DNA of 64,000 nt from Theristus sp. LFF4_11 (lineage: Eukaryota; Nematoda; Chromadorea; Monhysterida; Xyalidae). The DNA lies in NCBI GenBank assembly GCA_030248135.1, contig JASANC010005889.1:52199-116198 (forward strand), read 5' to 3'. Each line of letters begins with the position of its first letter. Position 1 is the stretch's first letter. Made by a program: the position numbers and the translations under genes. The notes below the pieces were generated by a model, which had not been told where the DNA came from, made no database searches, and saw only the letters and a list, made by a program, of their open reading frames with translations. Positions 34,878-46,260 of the stretch are shown piece by piece.

Positions 34878-37800
34878 TCATGATTTCTTCAATGTTTTCA
34901 TGTTCTTGGCAGCAGCGGTTGAGCCACTCGATCGACTGTTGTCCGAGTCAGTGCCGGTGTCCGAGCAGTTTGCGCATTTCTGCTGTTGCTGCTGCGACAT
35001 TCCGACCAACAAAATGTTTGCGTCGGCGCTGTGCGATCGTGTCGTCTTATCGGCAGCGCCGAACATCACGTCAGCCACTGAAATCAGAAATCAATCACAT
35101 TGTTGCTCTCTAGTTTTGGAATATAACTTGGATCTGGTGCGAATCTGGGTTCACTGATTGGCTAGCATGGAATGAGTTGGCGTATCATTCAATCAAACCG
35201 GCTAGAAAGTAATCTTTTAAGATTAAGACCAACAAAAGGGGGGACACTGGCCCGTGATACAACGTCACTGGACAACGCTTTGCAACAACAAAAAAAAACA
35301 CATTTCCCACGACGCCTGCCATTCTTGCCATTTCCACCGAACAAAAAACGTGCGCGTGAGAAAGCGCTACTCCAAAAAACAAAACAAAAAAACGAATACG
35401 AGCGGTCGTCACACTGACGATCGTGGTGTGTGGTCTTGTTGTGGTGTTGCTTTCGCATGGGCAACGTGCTGGACGACATCGAGGCAGCCGATGGACGTTC
35501 GCACGACGACGGCAGACAGATGCCAAGTGTTTGCGCACGACTAATCGCGGCCGACATGGACGCCGTCGAGGAGGTCGCTGCCAGCGTGAACGACGCGTCG
35601 CACGAGTTCTGCGCACGGTGGCTGCTGCACGCGAACAGGTGCTCTGAAAAACTGCTTCCAACGTCGCAGCCCATGTGGTGGACAATAAAAAATTGCGACA
35701 CTGCCTTTCCCCAAGGGCGTTGGGTAAGCATAAAAAGGGGGCAACAAACAACAACAACAACAGGTGCTCTGAAGGGACACCACACTTGGAGAACGTCCTG
35801 GTGGACACCAAGCTGGACAACACACCCACTCGCTCGACAAAAAAAACTATTGCACGCCCGCTCATACGGACGTTTGCGTATACGGCACGTCACGTCAGGT
35901 GTCGCGTTTTAGCATACCACCATCCATACACTCCATACAGACGATACACGTGCGGCACGCCGTGTCAAGACTCGTGCTATTGAATACGTCCATGGAGACG
36001 TGCTTCGACGTACGTCAGCATACGTCAGCATGATTGAACTGGCCTTCATTTAAATCAGAATGCATTGCTACCGTATTACCTCCAATAAACCCCATGGGGG
36101 ATTAATACGTCAGCAACTTTTAGGGGTGGGGGTTTATTGGTGGAAAAGCGCAAAAGCTCATTCCAGATTCAACGGCAGATTTGCGTGGATTTCCGATAAT
36201 AAAGATATGGAAAAACGTTTTTGAAAGCGAATTTTTGAACGAAACGAACCCATGTCCCTGAAGTGTCGTGGCGGCCGCCCTAAACTGCTGCTGTATTCGC
36301 TGGCATGCGGCAATGAAGCGCCACAATACGATGCAGACATCACGTTGTTGTTGGCTGCAAAAAGGTTGTTAAAACCACTGATATGACACGAGAAAAAAAA
36401 TACAATGACTGTTCGCACGTGTTTTTCAATCAGTTTAGAAAGACAACAAGAATCAGGTTGAGAACAGATGGCAACTTACTGATCAAACAGACTGAAAAGT
36501 CAATCCGTGAAATCAATCAAAATGTGAATGCTATTTGTGCATTCTGATACGTCACGCTTATTTACTGCATCCGGCTGGTGGTTGGTGCCACTCCGTGAGC
36601 AGAAGTGCAAAGCAGCCAGCCAATCAGCTGATTGCTGATGTACTATTCACAGCTGATCATTACCAGATGCATCCTGTGACGCGGACCATTTCGAGTGTGC
36701 CCCATTCGCTTGCGTGTTGCCAGAGAACCGTCTGCACGCTGCCGAGGGCTGCTGCAACAGGCGAAGGCGCCCGGCAGTAATCGAGTCTTTCGGCCTGTGA
36801 TTGTTTCGATGATTATCGCTTCAAACAACGGCTACTAAAAATCGCGTCATCATGAAAAACACAATAAAACGCGGTGTTTGACGGCCGTTCTGAGATTCGA
36901 CTATCGATTGATTCACGATTACAAGCAGCGTCATAAACTCTGCAGGCAATCAAACAGTCGGTGAATCGATCAACGAATGCCAATACGACGCTTTCAACAT
37001 ACGTCACAACGAAGCTAGTGGCACTGGTGTCCGCCACGTTCGAGTCCGCTTGCTGGTGCTGCCTCGCCGAGGACTGATCCTTGAGCACGTTGATCATGGC
37101 GTCCTTCGTGGCGTTGCTCGCCTCCAGACGTTGCACGCTGCGAATGTGGCGGTTTTCAAACCGTTGATGCCCGTTTTTAGGTTTTTTTGGGGGGGGACGC
37201 ATTCCAATCAAAAAGACACTGCTTTATGCGAGAATGCTAGAACGAAATGAATCTGTAACTTGCGAAACACATCAAAATAGATTAGCAGAGCAATCAGTTC
37301 CAATTCAAAGCGATTCAAAGTTCAAAGGGGTGTTTGTTGTTTGTTTCACCATCTTCATCTTGAATGAAAATATACCAATAGGCGCTTCTCTATTACTTCT
37401 TCTCCAATGTCGTCAGTTGACACTTCAGGTCTCGAATCGTGTTACGGTATTGTTCACTTTCGTTGCGAGACTCGTCCGCCAAGCGTTCTGCCTTCTCAAT
37501 GCTCGCCTCTAGCTGGCTGATGTGAGCCGTTCTGTACGATAACAGTGAGAGAAAAAAACGGTGCTTGGAAACATTCCTTTGGTATTGCAAAATGAAGTGG
37601 TAAAAAGTGAAATTTTAGCTGAAAGAAAAACGGAACGGAGCAGACGGATTAGCCTGGCAGGACGCAAACAAGAGGGTTTTTCGTAACCAAGAAAATATAA
37701 AAAAATCGCCCCCCCTCGTCTGGGTCATCACTCCTCACTACTATTCCGACTACCGGTTACCGTTCTTCCGTCCCGTCCGCCGTTATTTTTTGTGCAGTGT

Positions 37801-38881
37801 ACAGTCGAACTCTAAATAATAGGCAATCAGCTGACTGGTTGGTGATCACGTGATGCATGTTTTCTGTTCCGGACAGACTCCGCCTCCAAAACAATGTCTG
37901 CACAGAAAGTATGCCTCACGTGATCGCCAACCAATCAGTTGACTTAGAGTTCGACGCAGTTGAGGACTCAATCACACTGCTCTGTGACCAATCAACGTTC
38001 AATTAAGCGTCCAAGCGCAGCCAATCAGCTCGTCGTCAATCAAAGCAACAACGCCCAACAACGACGCTGTCCACCTCGTATCCTCCTCTCGCTCATCGGC
38101 CGCCTCGTGCTGTTTCACGAGCTCACAGATTTGATGCTCGTAGCTGATCTTCATCTGTTTCAACTCCATCAACTCCTCGTCTTTGTGCTCGAGCTCACGA
38201 CGCAGTTTGCCGACGATGTCGTCGTTCACGGTCAGCAGTTTTCGGCTCGTCGGCGACTGGTTGTCCTGCGTGCGAACAACAAAAAACGGCGACTTCTTCC
38301 GTCTGTTTCGTTCGGTTGACGATAGACATGAACGAATATCGTTGTGAAACAGCTAGGCAAACCGCCCCCCCCGCCAGCAGGCGATGCGCCAACGGACACG
38401 CGCTGACCTTTGGCTTCTGAATCTGCAGATGCGCCAGCTCCTTCTCGAGTCCGGCACGCTGTTGTTTGTGCTGTTCCTCGCGCGTCTGCAAGTCCTCGTT
38501 CGTCGAATGCAACTCTCGCACCAGCTGCTCGAGATGACGTTCGTATTGCTGTTTCTTTTCTCGCTGAAAAAAAACGTGCAACGCACTGCGCGCTGTTTCT
38601 GTTGGGCTTCGTGAGACCGCCCCTCTTCTGCATCGCTGGTGTTGGCTTGCCGCCAGGCACGAATCAGAGAGAACTTTAAAAAATTCTAGACGCGTTTCGT
38701 TTCAGTCAGCGTGTTCCATTGATGCAGCCAATCATCAAACGTCTGGGGCTGCAGTGTACCAGTGTGCTAGCGCAAGCGAGCCTTCGTTTCTAAAGGTACA
38801 GCATTTCAAACATCGCTCATGGTGATTGCAGCCTGGTCGGCCCTAAATTGGTGCAACACTTTGCGTGGCGGTTGCAGCAGC

Positions 38882-38925
<44 letters not shown>

Positions 38926-41900
38926 CGGGAGCGATGTTGCGCGCCACCGTCGGAAACCATGAGCTCATTGGAATCGCGGCGCCTCGGGCGCGATTTTTTG
39001 CGGAGTTCACAGGAAAACAGCTACAGTCGAACTAAAAATTACACAGACAACTCATTCACGCAAGACAGACTCCGCCGCCACAGCAACGCCTGTACAGAGC
39101 GCATGCACCACGTGATCACCAGCCAATCAGCTGATTGTAGCAGTTTATAGCTCGACTGTACACCAACAACAACAGGCCTTGCAGCCGACCTCCTCCTCCA
39201 GCCGTAGCACTTTCGCCTGCGCGTTCTTGAGCGCCTTGTCAAGAATTTGAATGTGCGCGCGTTGTTCGTCGAGTGCACTCGCTTGAGCCTGCAGCTCAAT
39301 CGTCTGGCGTTCCTTGATCGCGAGCAACTCGTTGTCTGTGACAAAACGTGAAAAACACTGAACTGATTCGCGATCACTAGTGCCCCAAGATGGTGTGGTG
39401 CTGGTGACAAGCGATTCCGCAGACCAATCCACCAGGATAGTTCTGCTTTCCAAAATCCGAATCCGAAATTTCCAGGGAAGCACTTTAAATATACAAAGAC
39501 ACCATGGGAAAGTTCAAATAAAATTGTACACGATTTACACCCAACTTAGACAAACAAAAACGCCAAAACAATTCACACAACTAAACACCACTGACTTTGC
39601 GTTGCGGTGCTGGCCAACAGCAGCTCCAAGCGCGTCAACTGTTGTCGCATGTACGCTTCGGTTTCCTGGTCGAAATTGTTCGCCTGGATTTTACTCTCGC
39701 TCTGTTGCAGTTGGCCTGTATGGTTGTCTTCTCTACGTTCAATTCGATGTGAGTTGTAGTGAATTTTTAACGTGACCACAATATTTCGTAAATTTCACAC
39801 AATGTCGCACTGTTGCCGAACATCTTTAGTTGAATCCGTTCTTCAGTGTGAGCTTGACAAAGTTGAAGAAAAAAACAGTTTGCATGAACAAATTCTCAGA
39901 GCGAACAACCTTGTAAAATCAAGTTGTGCTCCTTGAGACGAGCGATCTCCTGACGAAGGGTGTTCTGGTACTGTTGGTTGAGCTGTTCACGTTTGTCCTC
40001 ACGTTTCAACAATTCCTCATACTCGCGCTGAATGCGCTGGTAGTTCAGTTCAAGCTGCAAGAAAACGTTGGCAGAAAGCTCAGATCGGATTTCAGAATTT
40101 TAATTGTGCTCAATATCAACGCTTTGAAGCGAGTGTGGTGGCAGCATGCTAACAAGCGCAGACGACGCACAGTTGATTTTTATATCATATGCAATTAGCT
40201 GATTGGTTGGCGCCCCCATTTGTTGCATGCATTCGGTGCAGTGCTGACTGCCACTCCACAGCAATTCCTACCTACACAGCATGCATGCAGCACGTGGTCA
40301 ATAAGCTAATTGGCCATGATATAAATAGAAATGGACTGCAGCAGCACACACGAATCACCAGCACATTTTCCAAACGCAACCAAGCGAACAGCAAGCTGTC
40401 GAAATCACAACACGCCTATCGTATCATATGGCGCACACGACGCAGCACACGCACCTGTTGCACTTTCAGCGATTTGTTGATGTAGCTCTGCAGTTGGTGG
40501 CGCAATGCTTCGTTCTCCTTCTGCAACGTCGCCAGCAGTCGATTGACTCGTTTCGTGTCGGCCGCCATCGAGGACGCCGCAGCGGTCGCCCCAAGACTCT
40601 CGACGCTCGTTGACACGCCGCTGCTCGAGCCTGAAGGACACGTGGAGGACGCTGGGTGGGTGGGTGCGGTTGGCAATCGTAAAAAACGAGGTTTTTTCGG
40701 TTTTCAAAGTTTTCACTGAAAAAAACGTTAAAAACCGCTCATGTTTTCCGTTTTATTCGCCAGGCGTATGGCGTACTAAGCCAAATGGCCGTAGTTTTGG
40801 TCGCTCTTAAATGATTGGTCTGGCCTTTGTTTTCCGTTTCTCCAACTTGCTATTATTGAGCCGACTCAGTTTCGAATGCTATAGATGTCCGTTTGTTTCT
40901 GCATGACTGCGGTTGGCACATTTTGCAAACAATTATTCAACATACGGTATGGCCGAATAAATGAGGCAGTCCATCAAGGCGAGATCAGCCGCAGACTAGG
41001 AGTTGTCTTTTTCAAAAAAAGCCAACATAATTCTTAATCATGTGTAGAAGGGATAAAAAATGAAAAGAAGAGCGCGGATAATCCATTAGTTAAAAAAACG
41101 CGTCAAATTTAGCACACAATTGGGTTTCTGAACGTCTTTTTTCTTTCATTCAAAATTCGCGCGCTCCTTGCACCCTGAAAAAAGCTGCCATGTTTAACCG
41201 GCCATACCGTACCCGCTTGCACGAGCATCGGCGAGCCAGTGGCGGCGGCGGTGATGAACGAGCTTGTCGGTGCTTGCGCAGCGTGCTGCTGCAGACCAGC
41301 CGCCACGAGCGCCTCCAACGACACAGCGGCGCTGCTGATCTGCTGGTTGCCGCCGCCGCGAATGAATTCGTCCGAATGATGCGCCGACGACGGAGTGGCG
41401 TTCAGCTGGCCGTTGCTGTTGGTCGAGTGCTGGTGGAATGCGGGTGGGGCACACTGAAAGAAGAAGAAAAAACAGACGGAGGGATCAAATCAAGCAACAG
41501 CAGCAAATCAGCTGACGTGTCTGACGACACAGCAGTGTTACACGTGCACAAACAAACGCAGCCATCTGCCTGCTCTGCCAGCGACTGTGTCGAGCGTGTG
41601 CTCGTGTGCTTGTTGGTGGTGGCTGGTGCAACATTAAGGCGCGTTTAGCAATTAGTTTTTTGTGCGTATTACCAACTGCACTGCACTGTCTTCACCAGAC
41701 TGGCACTTTTGCCACGCACAAAAAACGTGTGCGCTTTTCATGAAAAAAACCATCAAACCGAAGAGGATGACGTTGACGTTGAATCGTTGTTGACCATGGC
41801 GATCAGCGATCCGATCATTGGCGAGTTCGCCGCCGCCCGCTCCACCACCGACTGTTGTTGTTGGTAGCGTTGAGTTTGTTGCTCGGAAAAACTTGCGTTG

Positions 41901-42660
41901 TTGCTGGCATTCTCCAGGCCCGACGTGGCTGCGTCCCAGTCGTGATGATGCATTTGGTGAGCTGATTTTGACGAATATTTTTGTTACGGTTCTTTGTTCG
42001 CTTTTCACAGTTCTTTGAAGTTACGAACAGCGACTTTTAAACAACATTGATTAATGTGCATGCAACAGCATAGCGGCATTCATGAAGCACTATTTAGCTA
42101 TTTTACGCGGTCACTAAATACAGCTTCTGAATGCCGCGTCAGCTGCCATGGATGCTACAATGCAGATTCTTCTTTGAATTCATAAAAACGACTATAAATG
42201 AGCTTGAGACGACTTTCGTCATAACTAAAAACGCCCAAAAAACACAAGCATACAAACCACTGATGAATCTTGGTTGTTGTGGATTCAGTGGTGACCCCGC
42301 AAGCGCACGAGACGGAGAGTTTCGTTGAAATTGACAAGCATTCATGCTGTCAACATTCGTTGTGAGAGCGACAGAGCCACGAGCAGCGGACACAGTGGTT
42401 TGTTGCAACTGCAGTTCAGTGTTGCTAGCACACGGCAAGCCTGGTTTATTCATTGTTTGTTGCTGTGATGACTGATTGTTGTTGTTGTGCACCATGACCG
42501 TTTCTGTTGACCCCCTTGGTTGATTTGGTGTTGCAGCCAATTTTCCATGATTACCACTGCTGAGTGACTGCTGCTGTTGTTGTTGTTGTTGTGCTGTTCC
42601 ACTGACGGAAGGCGCAATGTTACTTTTGTTTGTCATTCCAAACGGTGGCACCGCCTGCAC
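34878..42660 (-). CDS. AMOT: Angiomotin-family protein (coiled coil plus angiomotin C domain)
   Basis: Angiomotins are junction and actin scaffolds that bind YAP and polarity proteins. About a dozen minus-strand exons read in order. Near 42660-42250 and 41953-41760 are Gln/Asn/Ser-rich segments; 41454-41215 is Ala/Ser-rich; 40613-40456 has KRVNRLLATLQKENEALRHQ; 40060-39912 YQRIQREYEELLKREDKR; 39705-39585 EAYMRQQLTRLELLL; 39336-39165 RAHIQILDKALKNAQAKVLR; 38569-38406 ERHLEQLVRELHSTNEDLQ; about 38262-38050 VNDDIVGKLRRELEHKDEEL; 37530-37395 LEASIEKAERLADE; about 37175-37020 TKDAMINVLKDQSS; 35078-34878 CANCSDTGTDSD. The blocks at 39.3, 40 and 37.1 kb match angiomotin coiled-coil and C-domain segments in the same order. 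Exon limits and both gene ends are approximate. I saw no PPxY motifs or PDZ-ligand tail. Introns carry MITEs and a (CAA)n tract. Confidence 0.82.
35458..35637 (+). CDS. Possible exon of an unknown plus-strand gene, MGN start
   Basis: ATG GGC AAC begins an acidic frame of about 60 codons (MGNVLDDIEAADG, then ADMDAVEEVAASVNDASHEF) that reaches a possible donor at AACAG|GTGCTC. The second-position Gly could be myristoylated (inference). It lies inside the intron span of the minus-strand angiomotin gene, so it would be a nested gene. The reverse frame is also open, and I do not recognise a family. Confidence 0.35.
35862..36050. repeat. Decayed copy of the ACGTATGC foldback family
   Basis: GCGTATACGGCACGTCACGTCAGG at the left and CGACGTACGTCAGCATACGTCAG at the right are the same words as in the element at 48745-48941, but without clean terminal repeats. 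Confidence 0.5.
36069..36145. repeat. Family C repeat, second copy (inverted)
   Basis: TACCGTATTACCTCC, AATAAACCCCATGGGG, GATTAATACGTCAGC and AACTTTTAGGGGTGGGGG occur in the reverse order and complement of 590-715. Confidence 0.65.
37801..37955. mobile_element. MITE family A, copy 2 (angiomotin intron)
   Basis: CAGTCGAACTCTAAATAAT at the left and TTAGAGTTCGAC at the right; internal inverted words TGATCACGTGATGCAT and CACGTGATCGCCAACCAATCAG. About 155 bp, non-coding. Confidence 0.75.
38877..38926. repeat. (CAA)n microsatellite
   Basis: About 16 uninterrupted CAA units in an angiomotin intron. Confidence 0.9.
39024..39158. mobile_element. MITE family A, copy 3 (angiomotin intron)
   Basis: TA-flanked; CAGTCGAACTAAAAATTA at the left and TATAGCTCGACTG at the right, with the family's CACGTGATCACC and CCAATCAGCTGATTG words inside. 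Confidence 0.8.
40180..40325. mobile_element. MITE-like inverted repeat (angiomotin intron)
   Basis: TATCATATGCAATTAGCTGATTGG at the left is mirrored by CAATAAGCTAATTGGCCATGATA at the right, with GCATGCAT palindromes inside. The internal words resemble family A, but the ends differ. Confidence 0.55.
40945..41219. mobile_element. MITE family B, copy 3 (angiomotin intron)
   Basis: CGGTATGGCCGAATAAATGAGG to the mirrored TTTAACCGGCCATACCG, TA on both sides. Its right end lies within a few bases of the exon near 41215-41454, so it borders the splice junction. Confidence 0.82.
42073..42136. mobile_element. Small hairpin element, family D, copy 2
   Basis: GCGGCATTCATGAAGCACTATTTAG mirrored by CTAAATACAGCTTCTGAATGCCGC; a short relative of 28813-28898. 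Confidence 0.7.
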
Positions 42661-45600
42661 GGCTCTGGCGTCCAGACGGCGGATATTGGCTGGATGTTTT
42701 TCAAAAGTATAGCGGCATGCACTGGGAAAAGTAAATCAACATAGAACGCTCAACGACTGGTTGATGATTAGTGTTTTTAAGTGACAATTGCTGGCTACTT
42801 CAGTCGGAAAAAAACAATGGCGACTAAGAGCTACGGAGCCACAGCATGAACCGTGCAACCGTCCAACCAAATCAAAAATCGACAACACGATTCGCATCAA
42901 CTGAATGTGCACGTGTACCTGTTGCGTTCACGTTCGTTTGATGCAGAGCAACGTTTGCAGAGGTCACAACACGACCGTTTGCAGCAACTGCATTTCGATA
43001 CGACGGCAAATGACCCGTTTGCGCGCCTGTTTCATCGGACATGTTTCTCTCAAATCGTCCTCATCTCCGTTTTTTTTAAATTTGTGCTGTTGGAACAAGT
43101 TTTTAATTTTTTTTTCATGCACTTTGCTGAAGCTGAATCTAATTTTCTGTTGTGCTGCAACTTGCCGCTTGTACGTCCACCAACAATCGACATGAAAACA
43201 TAGAACATCGGCCTAATGTTACATGTTTAAACAGGATTAGGATTATGGAATGGATTCCCTTCCCTGGAGTGGTTACGTGCACCATTTGCTCATGCACCGC
43301 ACTTCCAAAAAGGCTTGGCTTAGGCTTAGGGCTGAACTTAGGATTAGGATTAAGTTCAGGCTTTGCTTAGGATTAGGTTTAGGAGATATTCTGAGAATTG
43401 CAGTTTATTTTAAGCTTTAAACACGCGGTTAGTTTCTAGGTAAATGTCTTTTAACGCAGATGTCTTGCACCAGTCGTTTAAACATGTAGGCCAACCGAAA
43501 ATCGGCATGCGTGTAGCGTGCAACCACATGTACGTGAAACGTTGCATGTAACATTACTTTCACACGTTGAACATCCACATAACCGAACTGTTCTTGCTCT
43601 CTGTGTGTTGAAATACACGTCACAGCATTGCACAGCCTTTCCACTCACTGTCATCTGTTGTGCTCTTACGCAGAGAAAAAATGTGCCACCAACAAGCACA
43701 CAAACACGTAATCACAATGCGACCATCTACAACGACTGTTGTTGATCACAAACACTCCCACAGAGTGAATTCATTGTTGATCTTTTCATGATTTTTCATT
43801 GTGCGGGTGCGTTGTACTTTTGACAATGGCAATTGAAAAGTTGTTTTTTGGTCGTTTTGGTCGAAAATGTCACGTGCCACGTGCCACGTGTTTATAGACG
43901 GTTCCGGTGGAGTGAAAATGAAAATCGACGCGCCGTGTGTGTACATTTTAGGAACCTCAAAATCCACTGTTGAGCCCATGTAAGCATACGGACGTGTTCG
44001 TCGCGAGACACATCTCCATGGACGAAGACAAGCCATACCGTGTCATTTTGGCATCTGGGCTCGTCCTTGGCGACGTACGTCAATGCATTGCTTGTTTTTT
44101 TGCGCAATGGACGAGACGTGTACGTGACGTTTCGTGACATTCAAATGCGAGAAAGCGTTCACTGTGAAAATCACATTCTCGGTTTGATTGCTTGATTGAT
44201 TTTATACGACACAAAAAGTGTCAAGCATATGCACAAGGAAATCCAGTTCCCCAGACCAAATAAATTCTCAGCACATCACGTTTTCACGTTCGTTGGTGAG
44301 GTGCAACTTGCAAGCAGTGCAGTGACAGTGCTAGCTAAGCTGTTGCTTGCCATTAGCGTGCGTTTTATGACTGTTTTTGGTCCTCACCGCCTTCGAGCGC
44401 GCTGAGTTGATACAAATTGAGAGAGAGAATTGAGATAATTTGCAGAAACAACACAAATGTTTCAGGGGGTTGGCCTATTAGTCTAAACTACCGTAACCCA
44501 AAAAAAGCCATTCCAAATTTCTTTTTTTGTTTAAAAATTTAAACAACGCTTTTGTTGCAAAGATAGTGATTTAGATTTGTCAGTGAACGATGGAAAGAAA
44601 AATGACAGGAAGGACAAGTTGGGACATAACCAGATAACCTTCCTTCGTGTGTGCAGTCATCTAATTAAAACCGGAAGCACTGTGGCGATATGAACACGTT
44701 GAATCGAATTCGAATCGAAACACACGCTGAATTAAACACACGTTTCCACCTTAGGCGTCACATGACAATCATTTGTTTTCAGTTTCTTGATCTTGCGTTT
44801 GTCAACAAAAAAAATGTCGAGCACACACCATTCAGCAACAAAACAAACATTGCCGTCGCCGCCAACGTCCTGTTCAGTTTGTAGTCGCTTGGTTTCACAA
44901 TTTGTGTCTGTGGAAACTGTACCCGCTGGCTAGAAAAACACACAACAGAACACAACGCTTGTGCATTGTCCTTTCTTTCAAAGCAAAAATGTAAATGGAT
45001 CGATTATTTCTGCCCTTGTTTAATGATTTGAACAATATTAGTCAGTTGTTTTTTTAACTCAAAACAAATTTAAAAAGCCAACAAAAACATAAAAACGTCT
45101 TTTGAACAATTGGAACTGAAACACGAAATGCCACAAGCGTGAGAATCGCAAACTTAAATTATTGACATTTTCACCGTCATGATGATTTTTGATGTTCCAT
45201 TAAAAATTTAATTTCAATATAAGTTTATTCAAAATCAAACAAAATTTCTTTAATAGTCAAATTTCACAATAAAATTTTTTATTCAAAACCGCCCAAAAAA
45301 TGCCGTTTTTGGCATAATTTTTCGAAAGTTCAGCAAAAATTTTCTTTGACTTCTTTACCTTGACACTGAGTCTTCAACGCTGCAGGTGGTATTCTGGATT
45401 GATTTATCGACTGTTTTCAGCCTTGGTGAGTGATGATCGACTCGCGCATAGAAGTACTTGAGCGTCGCAAAGGCTAGTTCAACAAATTCCGATGTCGCTA
45501 AGGTGAGATAGAAGCAGAGAACTCACATTTACGCATCGTTTTTCAGGATCTCGAAAGGTGGAAATTGCACTGTCTGCCACTGCAAGCGTAACTTCGTTGG

Positions 45601-46260
45601 TTGCTCGTTGCTGTTTCGCCTCGTGTCGTCAGCGTGATCACACCGGTTTGTTGTGGAACTTGTTTCCATGTTATTTGAGGTGAATTGAGAGGCAAAACAC
45701 GAGACGTGATATCGTCGGTGGGAAAATGGGGTCGCCGAAACCAAGTCTGAAATTTTCACCCTCCTCCCATATGAGTGGGGGTCATATGGTAAGTCGGTGG
45801 CTCCTCAGATGGTGATATTCGGACTCCCTGAAAAATTCTGAACAACTTTCATTTTTAAAAAAAAAAATTTAAAAAAAAAATTTTTTTTTTAAAAAAAGAA
45901 AAAAAATAGAAAATTTTTTTTTTCTTGACATCTCTAGATCAGGGTAGCTTACCGCAAAACCAAACCAAACCCAAGAACACGTGACTGATGAAAAAAAAAC
46001 TAGTTTTTCATATTGCGCTGAGTTGTTGGCTGACGTGTCATGCGCAAGCGTGTTCGTTCCTTTTACTGTGCTTCTCATTGCGATGTCTGCTGAAAGTGTT
46101 TTGCGTGTTTATCTGTTAGTTGTCAGGTTGCACGTGTTGCTGATTCTGATCTTACAGCAGAATGAGTGTTTTTATTTTAATTTCAGCGTGCGATCAACAG
46201 CTTGGTGGGCTTAATAAAACAGAACAGATAGAGCCAGAGTGGTGGTGTGGAATCAGTAAA
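42661..46260. other. Region without recognised genes
   Basis: It should contain the 5' end and promoter of angiomotin (-) and of the Argonaute gene (+), which diverge here. A minus-strand frame around 42900-43000 might be a further angiomotin exon, but I cannot support it. The rest is AT-rich, with A/T homopolymers at 45855-45925. Confidence 0.4.
43313..43382. repeat. Degenerate TTAGGC/GGATTA-type repeat
   Basis: Repeated words GGCTTAGGCTTAGGGC, CTTAGGATTAGGATTAAG and GCTTAGGATTAGGTTTAGG. TTAGGC is the usual nematode telomere unit, so this may be a decayed interstitial telomeric patch, or simply a T/A/G-rich minisatellite. Confidence 0.5.

Noticed and set aside
34878..35078. Separate small Gln/Ser-rich gene
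   Set aside because: It fits better as a C-terminal exon of the angiomotin-like gene (CANCSDTGTDSD resembles that region), although this assignment is not certain.
42853..43203. 116-codon plus-strand frame with a Gln/Arg-rich segment
   Set aside because: No family match and weak codon structure; it may overlap an upstream angiomotin exon on the other strand but cannot be supported.
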